Positions 32,766-47,959 of a stretch of DNA of 64,000 nt are shown here, one piece after another. The DNA comes from Lojkania enalia (Eukaryota; Ascomycota; Dothideomycetes; Pleosporales), in assembly GCA_010094045.1 (NCBI GenBank), contig ML986723.1, positions 1 through 64,000 on the forward strand. The letters are read 5' to 3'. The notes under the pieces are model-generated. The model was given only the letters and a program-made list of their open reading frames with translations. It was not told the origin of the DNA and searched no databases. How positions within the stretch are numbered: the first letter of the stretch is position 1; the number at the start of each line of letters is the position of its first letter. The position numbers and the translations under genes are program-made.

Positions 32766-35710
32766 CACGGCCGCAGATAATACGAAATCGGGTTGTACTA
32801 CGGGATTGAGTATAAACAAATGGTGAGATTATTGAGTGGTGATATCTTTAAGGTTCGATCGAATGTAGCGTTGTCTAGTTAGGCTTAGAAAATAACACTT
32901 AAAGGGATTTTTAGTCTGAAGAGATTTACTTAACTGCGTGCTTTTCTTTATAAAATCCGTCGATTAGGCGGAAGAATGGCAATTTAAGATACCTTTTGTA
33001 GATTATAAGGGTCCGTATCACGTTTTTTTTAAAAAATAACTGATGAGAAATGAAGCCTCACTGTGGATAATAATTGCAGATTCCCAGAAAATAATATAGG
33101 GAGACAGGGCACGCACTATAGATTAGAAAATGGAGAGAAGTAGTGATATAGAAGACTAGGACGAGATATACTGAACAAAGATTCTCTTCTTATTTCTTAT
33201 ATTGTTATTGACAGACTAGCAGATGTAATCTGGTTGTTAAGGAGAATCGTAATTTGCACTTACTGTGCAGATATTGTTATAGATATCAGGAAGGTTCTAA
33301 AAAAAATGAGAAGGGGACGGGAATGCTCTACTTGACTACAGGCTTGTACCTAAAATAATAAGAGATAATTCTAAAGCGGTAACGTCTACAGAGGGTAGGC
33401 CGACATACATACGATAGCTGCAATAACATTCAGTTCGCTAGTCGAATACGCTCAAATATCTCCCTGATTGGCTGATAGATGATGGCCTTTAACCATAAAA
33501 TGCTAGCTATTTAGTTAGTTAAACGTCCACATTGGCTAGGTAATTACTAGTAGCTAGAACTGTATAGTGTTCGCAGTTGGAAAGTTACGAAAGCCTTCCA
33601 AGTGTTTAGCACCATAGCTAGATTTCGTGAGGGACTCTCTAAGTGGGACTTTGTGGGCAGACTAATATGGCTAGGTATGGCCTTTAGCTTAGAAATTTCA
33701 ATGGAAGGTCGAAAAACTGTATATAGTTGGCCAGACAGAAGATTCAAAGACGTTGTTGGATTATATGCCCCCTTGTTCCTTAGAAGGTGAGAAGACTTTT
33801 TCTTGTTTTATTTTTTTTAAAAAAAAATAAAAACCTGTCTTTCAAGGTTGACAGTTCTCTCTGTATTAAAAATAAAGTTATTAGGATCTAGTGGCTTGAT
33901 ATTTATGATTGGAACATTCGTAGGCGGAATGTGATGGAGCTGAGTAAGAAGGATCGAAGTCTAGGGGGTACCATGGAGCCGAAATCCGAAGACATATGAT
34001 GCAGGCAACTACGGCCTTTTCAGATAATCACCTCAGACGGATCCGCGACCCTAGTCGAGCTTTTGAGACGTTTTATATTTCGGCGGTGGATTAGACAATG
34101 GTTCATCTTAATTGGGGAGAGCCCGATTGAGATTGTAAGCAACACGAACAAGATAAGCTGACGGCGGCCCGCGCAGTCCGTCCCGCAGCTATGCCCGCCC
34201 GCATACTATTTGCAAATCATCAGGCAGCTCGCGTATGCAGAACATTGGAAAATGAGCATTTCCGCCTCGTATCTACATCGGCGAACAGATACATTTTCTC
34301 GGCTTCGACTTTCTTTTTTGTAGGCAAAGTCGAATTCCCACGCATGGAAGGATCGGAAAGAGGCGTTATTAGGCTTTGCCTAGACTGAGTTCAACCCAAG
34401 ATAAGGTTTCATATTCCCCCGTGTGTAGCCAGAGAATGAGTGGCGTTCGCAAGGATCTATAACGTTCACGCTATTCTAAGTGTCGACTAGTGTCCCACGA
34501 GGATACGCGAAATCTCCCGCTTGCGGTGATCATGCCCCACTCATCTCCACGACTTCTTCCCTCTAACTACGATTATAATAGCGAACCAGGCTCGAAAAGG
34601 CTCTGAGAGCCCGATCAAGCTCATGATGGCGGCCCTGCCACGCGGAAACTAGTTGGCGCCATTCCCGCTGATTGTGTTAAATCGGCACGAGTCAAGCGGG
34701 AGGTGAGCACCACCAAAAGAATTACAGCAGGCAGTCCACCCAGATTTTGCGTTTTGGGAATGCAACACATATCTCCGCAAAGTTTCTCACATGAGATTCT
34801 GATGTACTGAACTATATTAGTAGCAGATATAACAAGAAGCGTTCAACCGTCTTATCCTTATGGGTGTCTTGCCCATCTGACATTGATGTGTACCACGTAA
34901 GATATGTGACAGGCAACGGGAGGCTTGCAGCTGTTCCCACGGAATCCAAACATATGAGAAGGTGTGATAGGTCGGGAATTTCAACGTAAGAATAAGGTTC
35001 TGCCTGTGCCTCATCACGCTACGCCCAGGGCAGGCGAGCTATGTAGGGTCAGATGCTTGCCACCGTAGACCAGAGACACCCCACGCTATCTCATTACCTC
35101 CTGCATACTGCTGCAGCAAACGACTGAAACGTTCAAGTGGCCCTTACTGCGTTATCTTATTGCAGATGTCACGTGGCGAGAGAAGGCCAGTTCACTCGCC
35201 AGTCGATTCATCGTTTATGAATGCCAAAATGGGTGTCGCATCTATCGGGTTTGCATATGCGAGACATCTCCTTGAGTCATAGCCCTCGAATACTTCCTCT
35301 TAGAAAGTACAGGAGGATCCGTGCGGACGGAAGATGACTGTCGGATTCTACTGATCGTCCTTTGATACACATGCACCATTCCCATACTCCAGGAACGGCT
35401 ACATACGAGGGTATGCACGATATGATCCAATAATGGGGTACGGAGCAATCAACATAGATTCGTCAACAAGTGCATGATAGCCTATGGCGCAGCAAGCCTC
35501 AGCTTAGAAGTCAGCAGCCCCAATTCTTCCCCAGACTCTTATGCGTCGGGGATCCATTTCCATACCCGTCTGATCGAGCAGATCATATCCATATAGCTGG
35601 GGCGGCCCATACCCCGTTGTCTGATTAACGCATTCTGGTTCATCTTGCCTTGCACCACAGCACCGGTACTCTGATTTCCCTACTACAACAAAGGAGCCTG
35701 TACCGCGACA
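32766..35710. other. AT-rich desert with unassigned open frames
   Basis: About 2.9 kb. A 62-codon plus-strand frame at 33602-33790 reads FVGRLIWLGMAFSLEISMEG and looks protein-like, but has no start context, splice partners or known family; it may be a gene fragment. At 33806-33832 a T-rich run followed by an A-rich run forms an inverted repeat. The rest, including a more GC-rich stretch at 34160-34220, gives no gene. Confidence 0.4.
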
Positions 35711-37005
35711 ATGGCTCCAGCCCCCGAAGACAGTGGAATGGGCAGCCACGTTGACTTACCCTATGCTAACTCGCTCGTCATCGTCGCCTTCTTGACAATA
35801 GCGTGGTACAATGTCGCCGAACTCACCATCCTGATCCAAACCTTCTTCAAACGGCATTCCGGATTCTACTACTACTCGCTCCTAGTCGCGACATGGGGCA
35901 TTTTCTTGCACGGTCTCGGCATGTTCTTCAAATTCTATCGAATCACGAATTCAAATATCCTGAATACTATCGTAGTGTGGGTGGGCTGGATTATGATGGT
36001 TACTGGGCAGTCCATCGTCTTGTATTCGCGTCTGCATCTCGTTGTACAGGCATCTTGGACCCGCTGGATCCTCGCTATGATTATTGTCAATGCGCTTGCT
36101 CTTCACACCACGACCGGCGTGCTCACATTTCTAACCAACCTGTCAAAAGATCCCAAGCCATGGAAAGGACCATACTCTATCGTCGAAAGAGTACAAGTCA
36201 CACTATTTTTCATTCAAGAGGTTATTCTAAGCGGCATCTATATCTGGAAAACAGCCATGATGTTAAGGTCCGAGGGACCATTGCTCAACGCAAGGCAAAA
36301 TGCCCGAGGCGACCGGGGCAAGAAAGTCCTCCTAAACACCATCATAATCAACATCTTCATCATCTGCCTCGAGGTTACGCTCCTTGCTCTCGAATTCTCA
36401 GGCTGTAAGTCTTCCCTTCCCCAAGCGCCCAGTTACCAAATCCTAGTAACCCCCCCCCTCCCCCCACCCCCCTAAAAAAAATAAAATAAAATAAAAAAAG
36501 CCCCCTCTCTCACAAGCGCTATGTCACCAAAAAAGATGCCCATAATGCACCCACTCACATCATAAATATAGTGTACGACATCCAGACATCCTACAAAGGC
36601 GCCGTCTACTCTGTAAAACTAAAACTCGAATTCACAATCCTGAACCAGCTCATGAACCTCGTAAAACGCAATCTCAGCGACTGCAGCGGCTCCTCGCCAG
36701 CCACAGGCTCTAAATCCTACCACGGCCGTATAACGAATCGCTCAAATCTCCGATCCGGCACGCACAACAAAGACCTCGGCCATTCTGCGGGCGCATACTC
36801 GAGAATGGAGGATGCGGTTCATACACCGGCCGGCAAGAACGATATAAAATTGCAGGACTTGAAGGGCGATGCCGTGCTGAAAACGACAACGACTGAGGTG
36901 AGGTTTGAGAGGGTTGATGATATCGAGAGTGTGGGCAGTGAGACGAGGGCTAAGGGGCTGAGAAAGAGTGGCTCGAGTGAGCTGTATATTATGGATCATA
37001 AGTAG
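35711..37005 (+). CDS. Fungal multi-pass membrane protein (DUF7703-like)
   Basis: Two exons, 35711-36404 and 36572-37005, joined in phase through a 167-nt intron (GTAAGT...TATAG); 375 residues. About seven hydrophobic helices cover residues 20-260 (NSLVIVAFLTIAWYNVAEL, FYYYSLLVATWGIFLHGLGM, VVWVGWIMMVTGQSIVLYSR, and others), followed by a hydrophilic, Ser/Lys-rich cytosolic tail of about 115 residues. The layout and the SIVLYSRLHLV motif match the fungal family I know as DUF7703, of unknown function and receptor-like topology. The intron is unusually long for this locus and holds a C-only run followed by an A-rich run. It is convergent with katG, with 387 bp between stops. Confidence 0.78.
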
Positions 37006-37392
37006 GACATAATGATGTCCTTGGACTTCATGAGAACTGTATGCCTGTGTGCAGGTCATTCCAATGTCTCTTTATATATGGTTTGGATGAGAATATACCC
37101 TTTTTGGACAATGGCTGGTGTTCTGGCTCCCTTATTTCGGATTTGGGGTCGGGGAAATTAGTACATCATGGTACCTTTCTATATCTTATATCCCTAATGT
37201 CGTACACTTATTTTATAACCATCACTCGCATCACAAAAATACACATTACAATCAATGACCGACAACCAAAGTCATACAATCAGTCAATCGTGAGATCCAT
37301 TCATTTTGCCCATTTCATTAATATTCACAATTTGCAATCCGTCATGACAGTAAGGTGAACTCCCATATGGCCTCCATATCCACCCGCCTTTC

Positions 37393-40719
<3,327 letters not shown>

Positions 40720-41345
40720 TTAGCTGCATTCGACATCGATCCCAGGTCCCGCCACCTGCTCGATAACAGCCTCAATGCACTTCTCAGCCCAGACGACCGT
40801 GTTGAACCATGTATTCCACTCATGTATGCCACTCATGTTGCTCGCATTCGTTCATTTTGTATCCGAATTGCCACTTCGTCGGACCAAGGTTAGCCGCCTT
40901 GAGGCCCTCAAGCAGTCGGTGGCCAAGATCATCCTCTAATTACATAGCACCCCAATCGGCATTCGCATCAATGAAGAACTTTATCCATTGTTGCACCTAT
41001 CCCACTTGAGAGCTCTGAGAGGCTGGCGAGGAGTCTCATTGCTACATCGACATTTGACTACGCTATCAATGATCTCCCCGCCGCCCTCGCGCACGGTGGA
41101 GGCATTGCATTTAAAGTTGACCTTTGACACTATTTATCTACACTTTTCGAATTTGGGCCTGTAGTCGAGATCTTGGCGCCAGCAAATGGCAAGGCGACCT
41201 GTTCGAAAGAGCATGTCTTCATCGATGCATTTGTTGTCTCCTGTCTCTTTGCCCTATAGAAGAGAAGCTGGTTGCGGAGAAGGTGGTGGAGATGGAATAG
41301 CGCTGCTAGTTCGAGCATGATTGTGGCCGTTCTCCGCTGCACCGT
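40720..41345 (-). pseudogene. Decayed coding region, family not recognised
   Basis: Minus-strand reading gives protein-like blocks: WIKFFIDANADWGAM*LEDD, LGHRLLEGLKAANLGPTKWQ, FGYKMNECEQHEW, then after a frame change WNTWFNTVVWAEKCIEAVIE and a stop after GPGIDVECS (40722-40720). A TAA and an upstream TAG lie where Gln would fit. The frame change coincides with a 13-bp tandem duplication (40812-40824 and 40825-40837, one mismatch). Upstream at 41130-41345 further blocks occur in other frames. This looks like the 3' part of a dead gene; I cannot name it. Confidence 0.4.
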
Positions 41346-41397
41346 TCCAGATCGTGTTTATTCCTAGAGCTTGCTGCCATCTTGATGCACGCGAGGT

Positions 41398-41428
<31 letters not shown>

Positions 41429-41445
41429 AAATTTTTTTTTTTTTT
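41398..41445. repeat. AT microsatellite between A and T runs
   Basis: A run of A, then about eleven TA units, then AAAAA and a T run. The whole tract is close to a perfect inverted repeat. Confidence 0.85.
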
Positions 41446-41698
41446 CTGGTTTCCTCAAAGCATGCTTTTCTGAATCAAGTCCCGATTACATCCCATGGTG
41501 GGACGTCATATGCTAGATATGTAGCAGTGAGGTCTGCTACTGCGGGAGCAGCTGAAAAAATGTATTAGTATATCTTCACCAGCACTTTTGTCTTTCTTAC
41601 CCAGCGCTGTCCTACCTGCAGTCTCAGAAAGTCCATTTAACCTTTGACTGACATTCTACATTCTCGCCCGGGTCACACATAGTGTGCTAGGTTTCCTC

Positions 41699-42124
41699 CT
41701 AAGGTTCTTCATCGCGGTCGTCATTAAGCAGTGCTTTCTCGACATTTAGAGGTAGTGTGTCCAGGTCCACTAACGCATTTGGAAAGGTGTCAATAACCCC
41801 TCTAACTGACTCCAGAGCCGCTTTTCCAGCAGATAGAATCATCGGCGTGACAAGCGCAAAAATACCATGCAGGTACAATCTTGTCAGCTGCTCTACGGAC
41901 CCTCCCGCGACACTGTCATGCGTTATAAACGGGTCGCGGCTTTTTGGGCATACAATGATGCTCTTCATGTCGCGGTCATTCACCAAGACACCATTGAATG
42001 TCAGGGGCAACTCTGATTGAATATTTACCATTTTCCCTGGGATCAGAGCCGCGCCCTTAGGAACGCCAAATTTTTGACCCCAGGCCACCAAAGCGACATC
42101 GGTGCCAATTTTGCAGCATAACAA
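41699..42124 (-). other. Unidentified 141-codon open frame
   Basis: The frame reads DVALVAWGQKFGVPKGAALI, then PGKMVNIQSELPLTFNGVLV, RDMKSIIVCPKSRDP and LHGIFALVTPMILSAGKAAL, and ends acidic (NDDRDEEP). Composition and hydrophobic pattern look like real protein, with no clear start (ATG precedes LCCKIG) and no splice-linked exons found in flanking DNA. It could be the last exon of a gene whose 5' part has decayed, or a fragment. Family not recognised. Confidence 0.35.
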
Positions 42125-43355
42125 TCCCGAGAAAACAAATTATCACTCTGAAAATTGGACTTGAAACTAGTTCCACTAATATAGAAAGAAGTATTCAAGA
42201 AACCAGCTAAGATAGAGTCGCCAGACCCCTGGACGCAAATATAGTAAATTTAACATTTCAATAGAATAAAGCAACCCAGCTCATATCTGGCAGCTCTCCA
42301 AATGAATCTCTAGATTTTATTCAAGCGTATAGTCCACGAGCCCCTTTCGAACCATGTAGAGAATCGTATGATTAAACCGATGACTCTCGAGGTGGGTAAC
42401 CTTTAGACACAATCAGGCCCTGCATAGCATGTCGATCCTGGAAATAGAGTAATAAAGAATATATATTTTATTATTAAATCTTCTGTGAATATTTTAGCGT
42501 ATGATTAGTGCTATAGGGCAAATGGTCCTCAGTCCTATTCACAATGACCGCATCAAGGATATGCGACTAACCCTTTGGAATTACCAAGGTCTTATTTACG
42601 AATTTACTGGTTTTTTAGCAAGTGGTTTTGAGCGAAATGATTTGCATTCAGCATTAGCAATGACTTGCGAGGTGATTTGCTTACTCTAGGGGCGCGAACC
42701 AGCTTTCGTCCCTAAAATTTGCATGAAGGTATTTCAACATTACTTTTGTTTCCAAACCGAACATAACAACTCCATTCTGTTGTTGCGGGCCTTGACCTTC
42801 CCATCGCCATTGTGCGCTTCGCCTGGATGAGTGCAAAAACTATTAGAGACGAGTTTAGGCAATCCTAATACCTTTCCCCAATTGGCTTCTTGGACTATAA
42901 CACTCCGGGTTTTCTGGGCCGTTCTCTGGTTGATGCGAAGGATACCTATTGAATTCCTTCTCAACTGTCATTTGACTGAGTATTTACCTCAGGTTTCCTC
43001 CGAGCCTGAATCCGCAATTTTGAGCTAACATGATTTGAGTAACGCTCATTGCAAGTTAAACCAGGATTAGTCACATTGGCTCATTCCCTCGGTTAAATTC
43101 ACAGAAATGAAAGGGGGAGGGTTGGATGACAGTAGTGGGAATTATAGCTGCTATGTATTGGTAAAAGAGATGTATTGAACTGTCCTACAGTACCTAGACT
43201 AATGAAAAATAGGTAGTGAGGTAGTGGAATCTGATATAGGCCCGAACAAGCACATTCTGAGCAAAGGATTCTTCCTGGGCAAAGCCCCCGAAATCAATCT
43301 GTTTCTCCTATGAGCTCTATTTCATCCGAGCTATCGATTGCTCTCGTGTGTACAC
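42125..43355. other. AT-rich intergenic region, no gene found
   Basis: About 1.2 kb of short open frames on both strands. The last 150 bp are the 3' flank of the aldo-keto reductase gene. Confidence 0.45.
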
Positions 43356-44527
43356 CTAAGCTTCCTCTTTCGTGTTTACATACGAGAACATCTTAGCCGA
43401 TGGCATCGATCGATAACCCGATAACTGAGCAGTGTCAACAAACTTTCTGATCTCGGCATCTTCCTCGTCTGTTAGATGAACATTGAGAGAATCCCAATTT
43501 TCTTCCAAGTATTTAATCTTCTTTGTTCCCGGAATCGGGATCATATCATCTCCCTGTTTGAGAATCCATGCAAGCGCCAATTGCGTAGCCGTACATCCCT
43601 TCTTATCCGCAAGCGCCTTGAACTGATTCGCAATTTTTATATTCGCTTCTAAATTTTCCTCGGTGAAGCGCTCAATATGCTTTGTGCGCGTGTCGCCAGC
43701 TCCAGTGACATCGTCTATAGAGGAAATTGTACCTGTAAGCAATCCACGTCCAAGCGGCGAGTAGCAAATCACAGCGACGCCAAGCTCGCGACAAGTCTTA
43801 AGAAGATTAGTTCCCGACTCACGCTCTATGGCGACCTCGAAAGGTGAGTATTCCATTTGTACGGCAGCGACGTGCGCAATCTTGCAGGCTCGCCGGAGCG
43901 TAGCCGAGCTTACTTCACTCAGCCCGATATATTTAATCTTTCCCTCTCTAATATCGGTTAGAAATTATAATTCAGACTCGGGAAACGTACGCTTTCAGTT
44001 CGGCTAAGGCCCTCATTGTTTCCTCAACTGGGGTTCCAGGATTCAAGCGATGCGCGTAGTCTGAAAAGTTAGTACAAGTCGCTCCATAACGGCCGGATTG
44101 CTTACAAAGGTCGATACAGTCGACACCCAATTTCTTTAAACTCTGTTCGCAGGCCTTCTTGCAGTACTCGGCCGAGCTATCTATACCTCTAAATTGGAAG
44201 TTCTCCATGACGATTCCAAACTTTGTTGCAAGGAAAACTTGATCTCGTTTTCCGGTCCGCTTGAGCCATTTTCCCAACATTTCTTCACTGTCTCCGTAAA
44301 TGCTGTGATATATTAGCCTTATTTTTTGCTAGCCTGCTGAATTCCTACTCAGAGCTGTCCCAGAAAGTTGAGCCCAATTGAACTGCACGGTCCAGGATTA
44401 AAAAGCGTTCCTCGTCGCTGGGAGGAGTTCCGTAAGCTCCGGCTAGGGTCATTAGTCCGAACCCTAAGGCTGGGACCTTTGGACCGTTTTTTCCTAACTG
44501 GCGAAGAGCGGCTGATTGGGCAGACAT
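43356..44527 (-). CDS. Aldo-keto reductase (yakC/AKR13-like)
   Basis: Four exons: 44527-44349, 44302-44106, 44060-43991 and 43947-43356; 345 residues. All three introns (47, 45 and 43 nt) have GT...AG ends, and branches TACTAAC and TCTAACC are visible in introns 2 and 3. The start MSAQSAALRQLGKNGPKVPA precedes LGFGLMTLAGAYG. The tetrad is recognisable: Asp and Tyr in WDSSDIYGDSEEML, Lys in FLATKFG, His in CIDLYYAHRLNPG (spliced). The NADP site at the end is IPIPGTKKIKYLEENW. It reduces carbonyl compounds with NADPH in the cytosol; the natural substrate is unknown. It is divergent from a Zn2Cys6 regulator with 507 bp between start codons, which suggests co-regulation. Confidence 0.93.
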
Positions 44528-45034
44528 ATTGGAGTAGAACTTTAGAAAGTCTATGACGACTGGCTTATTGTCAATACAAAGAGTCATTCTCTGACTGGTA
44601 TCAGAAGCATTGCTTACGGGAATTTGAGACCGTTAGAATATATATTCCACCAGCAGAGAAGTTGCGAGATGCGAGATGGAGTTGCAATGGAAAGCTCGGA
44701 GAAGAGGGCTTTGTCCACGAATTCCCTTCCGCCAAGGACAGCACAAGACTTAAGATGGAGGCTGTGGTAAAGCTTAAATACTTCAATGTGCATTGTGTTC
44801 GCATGCCTTTCCACATTCACGTTTTGACGACGTTGAAAGTCGCCCAATCAACATCCACAAGTTGCGAGCGAACCAATCGCATGAAGGGGCCTAGTGCTGA
44901 TCTGACCCACCTCTCCTAGCCAATCGAGGTGTTATCGGTCCGAGCGGACTAACCTATCCCTCCGCTGCTCCTCATCTGTCCGAAGTCTGCAGAAATCTGG
45001 AAAGAGAAGTCACTCTGGCTCGAGACGTCAAATC
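44528..45034. promoter_or_regulatory. Shared divergent promoter region (aldo-keto reductase / Zn2Cys6 gene)
   Basis: The 507 bp between two divergent start codons. CGG and CCG triplets, half-sites for Zn2Cys6 proteins, occur (for example CGGTCCGAGCGG at 44936-44947, which contains CGG and CCG elements). That the neighbouring regulator binds here is inference. Confidence 0.4.
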
Positions 45035-46760
45035 ATGGAGATTTCGGCGAGACGTAAGGTAAAATCCGGATGCCGCACCTGCAAGTGAGTTCTTTCGGCT
45101 ATGCACAGCCTGCAGGCAAAGAAGATCGAAAGCTCACACGACAAGCAGGATTCGAAAAGTGAAATGTGACGAAGGTCGGCCGGCTTGTCAACGATGCATA
45201 TCGACTGGTCGGCCTTGCGACGGTTACGGAATCTGGGGCGGAGGAGGGAACTTCTATGGGAGCCGTGAACGCACTATAATTCCAAAGAAGGGGTGCGTTG
45301 ATTCTAAGTTAGTGACATGCTTGCCCCAATTCGCCGGTAGCGATGACGACATGCTATACTTTGAATGGATCAAATTCCGGGCTATGAAAAAGATACCGGG
45401 GGTATTTTCATTGGCCTTCTGGCATACGCTTGTTTTGCAGGCTAGCCTCAGTGAAGAGGCAGTACTGCACGCCGTTCTTGCGCTGAGCTGTGTCCACAAA
45501 ACGGGATCCATGGTCATTAGAAATCGAAAGAGAAGGGCGGATGACCTGGGAAATCCGGAACGGTTCATATTAAGCCATTACAACAAGGCAATAGGTCATC
45601 TCCAGACCCACCTCGAGGCAAAGGATAAAGCGTCGTTATTAGTCGCCCTCATTGCTTGTGCGGTCTTTGTATGCATGGAGCTTCTGCGTGGTCACTTTAT
45701 TACCTCCATATCGCATCTTCAGAACGGTTTAAAAATGCTTAAAGAGTCAAATCTTTTATCTTCAAATCACAACCGTGGTCTAGCTGACGACTGGATTGTC
45801 GAGATCTTTACTAGGCTACAGTTCCAAGTGGCTATGTTCAATCAATCGCACTGGCATAGCTGCTTGTTTTTGTCACCGTCGGCCCCGGAGCCCCCAGTTG
45901 GGGCTTTTCACTCGATCAATGAAGCCTGGGGCCATCTCCAACGGCTGTTGTACAGACTGTGTCATCTAACCAACCAAGCACGTTACAAAACCATTCTCTG
46001 CAATACGTCCCACATACAAGATTCGGCTCTTCTTTTGGACCGGCAACGGATTCAATCAGAGCTAACCGAATGGCTTGAAGCATTCGAAGTCTCAAAGGCA
46101 GGCTTGCAAAGGCCAGATATTCATGAGTTTGTATGCAGGCTGCTCTCCGTATACCACACCATGGCAAAAATTATGGCCAGTGCTTCTTTAAGCTTGGGCG
46201 ATGAATCGATATTTGACTCGTACACGGAGCAGTTTATCCATATCTTGGACCAATCCGCTCACATGTGGGAAGCCCGGGCGCTCAGCTGTCAACTTCCCCT
46301 TCCGGCGGGAAGTGATATGGACATGGCTAAGTCAATGGTTGACATTGGTTGGATTCCACCACTCTATTACGTCGCATTGAAGTGTCGTTTCGATCGAGTG
46401 AGGCTGCAAGCTATAAGACTAATAGAGTCTGCAGCTCATCGCGAAGGGTTGTGGGACTCAAATATTGCAGCCTGTGTCTCAAGGAAAGTTATGGAAATTG
46501 AGAAAAGCAGTTCTAAAAACGCGAGCAATGTATCAGAGGACTTCCCTTTAGGGAGCACACCTTCTGCCCAGGAGCTGTCCTTGCCAATGATACCGGCATA
46601 TCAGAGAATACGAGAACTCGCAGTGGTCTTACCAAACGGCCCTATGGACGAAGTGAGGCTTCAGTACAGACAAGGCTATATGAGCGAGCAGTGGAAAACC
46701 ATCTCAGTGCCTATCCGGAGTTGCAGAGAGCTTAGCACTAGCATGATCCAGACGAAATAG
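45035..46760 (+). CDS. Zn2Cys6 transcription factor
   Basis: Two exons, 45035-45084 and 45149-46760; the 64-nt GTGAGT...GCAG intron splits a Lys codon in the zinc cluster. The product is 553 residues. Residues 12-39 (CRTCKIRKVKCDEG, then RPACQRCISTGRPC) form a C-x2-C-x6-C-x6-C-x2-C-x6-C cluster, preceded by the basic start MEISARRKVKSG. The rest resembles the fungal-specific domain of the type often annotated as Fungal_trans_2/DUF3468 (LSEEAVLHAVLALSCVH, SHYNKAIGHLQTHLEAKDKA, LLVALIACAVFVCMELLRGH). A nuclear regulator is expected. Its divergent partner is an aldo-keto reductase, the most likely target on position alone. Confidence 0.92.
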
Positions 46761-47041
46761 ATTCGCTCTAGTATAGGCACTAAGATGGAGTAAATCGTTT
46801 AGATAGCTCGATATTAAGCATAGAGAACTACTCATGGAAGAATTGAAAGGTGTAGGTTGCTAATATTCAAGTATTGATAGGGTAGTTTGTTCCCGATTGG
46901 TCCGCAACCTTGCGTCAGCATCGTAGCCGATCTATCGCCGAACACTGGCATTCCTCCGACTTACACATTCTTTCTCCTTTGCGCTCTCTCATGGTTTTAT
47001 CACACTGGTAACTTCTCTCATCGGACTATATATAGCGCTCC

Positions 47042-47644
47042 ATGAAGCTCTTTGTAACTCTTACGTCACCGTTTGCTCGCAAATGCCGCGTCACGGTATC
47101 TGCACTTGGTCTCTCTCCACTTGTATCAATCCATACTATCGATCCATGGACGGATGAATCAATTCGTACCCTTAACCCTCTCGCGAAAGTTCCAACGCTA
47201 CTTCGAGATGATGGGTCTTCTCTTTACGACTCGGACGTCATCGTGGAATACCTACATAGCTTTCCATCCCAACGGACCCTAATCCCTCAAGCGGGCGAAG
47301 AGCGATGGCGTGCGCTTCGGCTGCAGGCTATGACAGATGATGCTTGCGCCGCCGTAGGCCGCTTATACGTTGCCGAAAACAATCCTGCAAGTCTAGATTC
47401 TTGGGCGTTAGGCAAAAGACGCCTTCGTACTGCTGTGCATTCAGTCTTGGATCGTCTCGAAAACGAGAACTTGAACTCTAAATCGTGGGATCTTGGGGAT
47501 CTTTGCTCCGCGCTATTGCCGTCTTACTATAGCCTTCGTTTCCCCGATCGCGATTGGAGGACGGGGAGACCGCGTTTATCGAAATTCGTGAACGAGATGG
47601 AAGGGCTGCCTTCGTTTCAAGCGAATCAATTTCAGCACCAATAA
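47042..47644 (+). CDS. Glutathione S-transferase family protein
   Basis: A single exon of 200 residues. The thioredoxin-fold N-terminal domain (about 1-75) starts MKLFVTLTSPFARKCRVTV and includes the cis-Pro loop AKVPTLL and the glutathione γ-Glu contact region YDSDVIVEYLHS. The all-helical C-terminal domain follows from about residue 85. The layout is that of small bacterial-type/YibF-like GSTs rather than the large fungal Gtt classes. It would conjugate or reduce electrophiles with glutathione in the cytosol. TATATATAG at 47026 lies only about 10 bp before the ATG, too near to be the TATA box of this start, so its promoter is unclear. It follows the Zn2Cys6 gene on the same strand after 281 bp. 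Confidence 0.87.
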   Translation: MKLFVTLTSPFARKCRVTVSALGLSPLVSIHTIDPWTDESIRTLNPLAKVPTLLRDDGSSLYDSDVIVEYLHSFPSQRTLIPQAGEERWRALRLQAMTDDACAAVGRLYVAENNPASLDSWALGKRRLRTAVHSVLDRLENENLNSKSWDLGDLCSALLPSYYSLRFPDRDWRTGRPRLSKFVNEMEGLPSFQANQFQHQ

Positions 47645-47959
47645 TCTGCGAAGTGACTAGTTCATTATAAGGTTCTTTGTCGCTTATCGTAATGAAACCA
47701 CCTATCCTGACTCAATCATCTCTCCGCGACCTGCACCAGGGCGCCCGATCGCTCCGCATAGAGTCATCTAGTTTGGGGTAGAATGCAAATAGTATATATC
47801 CTTTCTCTCTTGGAGCATTTCAGCAAACCCATGAGTCAATGGCCGAGTCGTACGTTACGAAATCTCCCTCGTGAAGAGACCTATAGTACAGCGTTACCTC
47901 CTCCTAGTGATTGCTCATACCACCATTTCATTGCGCGCGTTAACCCCGTTTCTTGAGAC
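47645..47959. other. Short convergent spacer
   Basis: About 315 bp between the stops of the GST and the next gene on the opposite strand. Nothing recognised. Confidence 0.5.
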
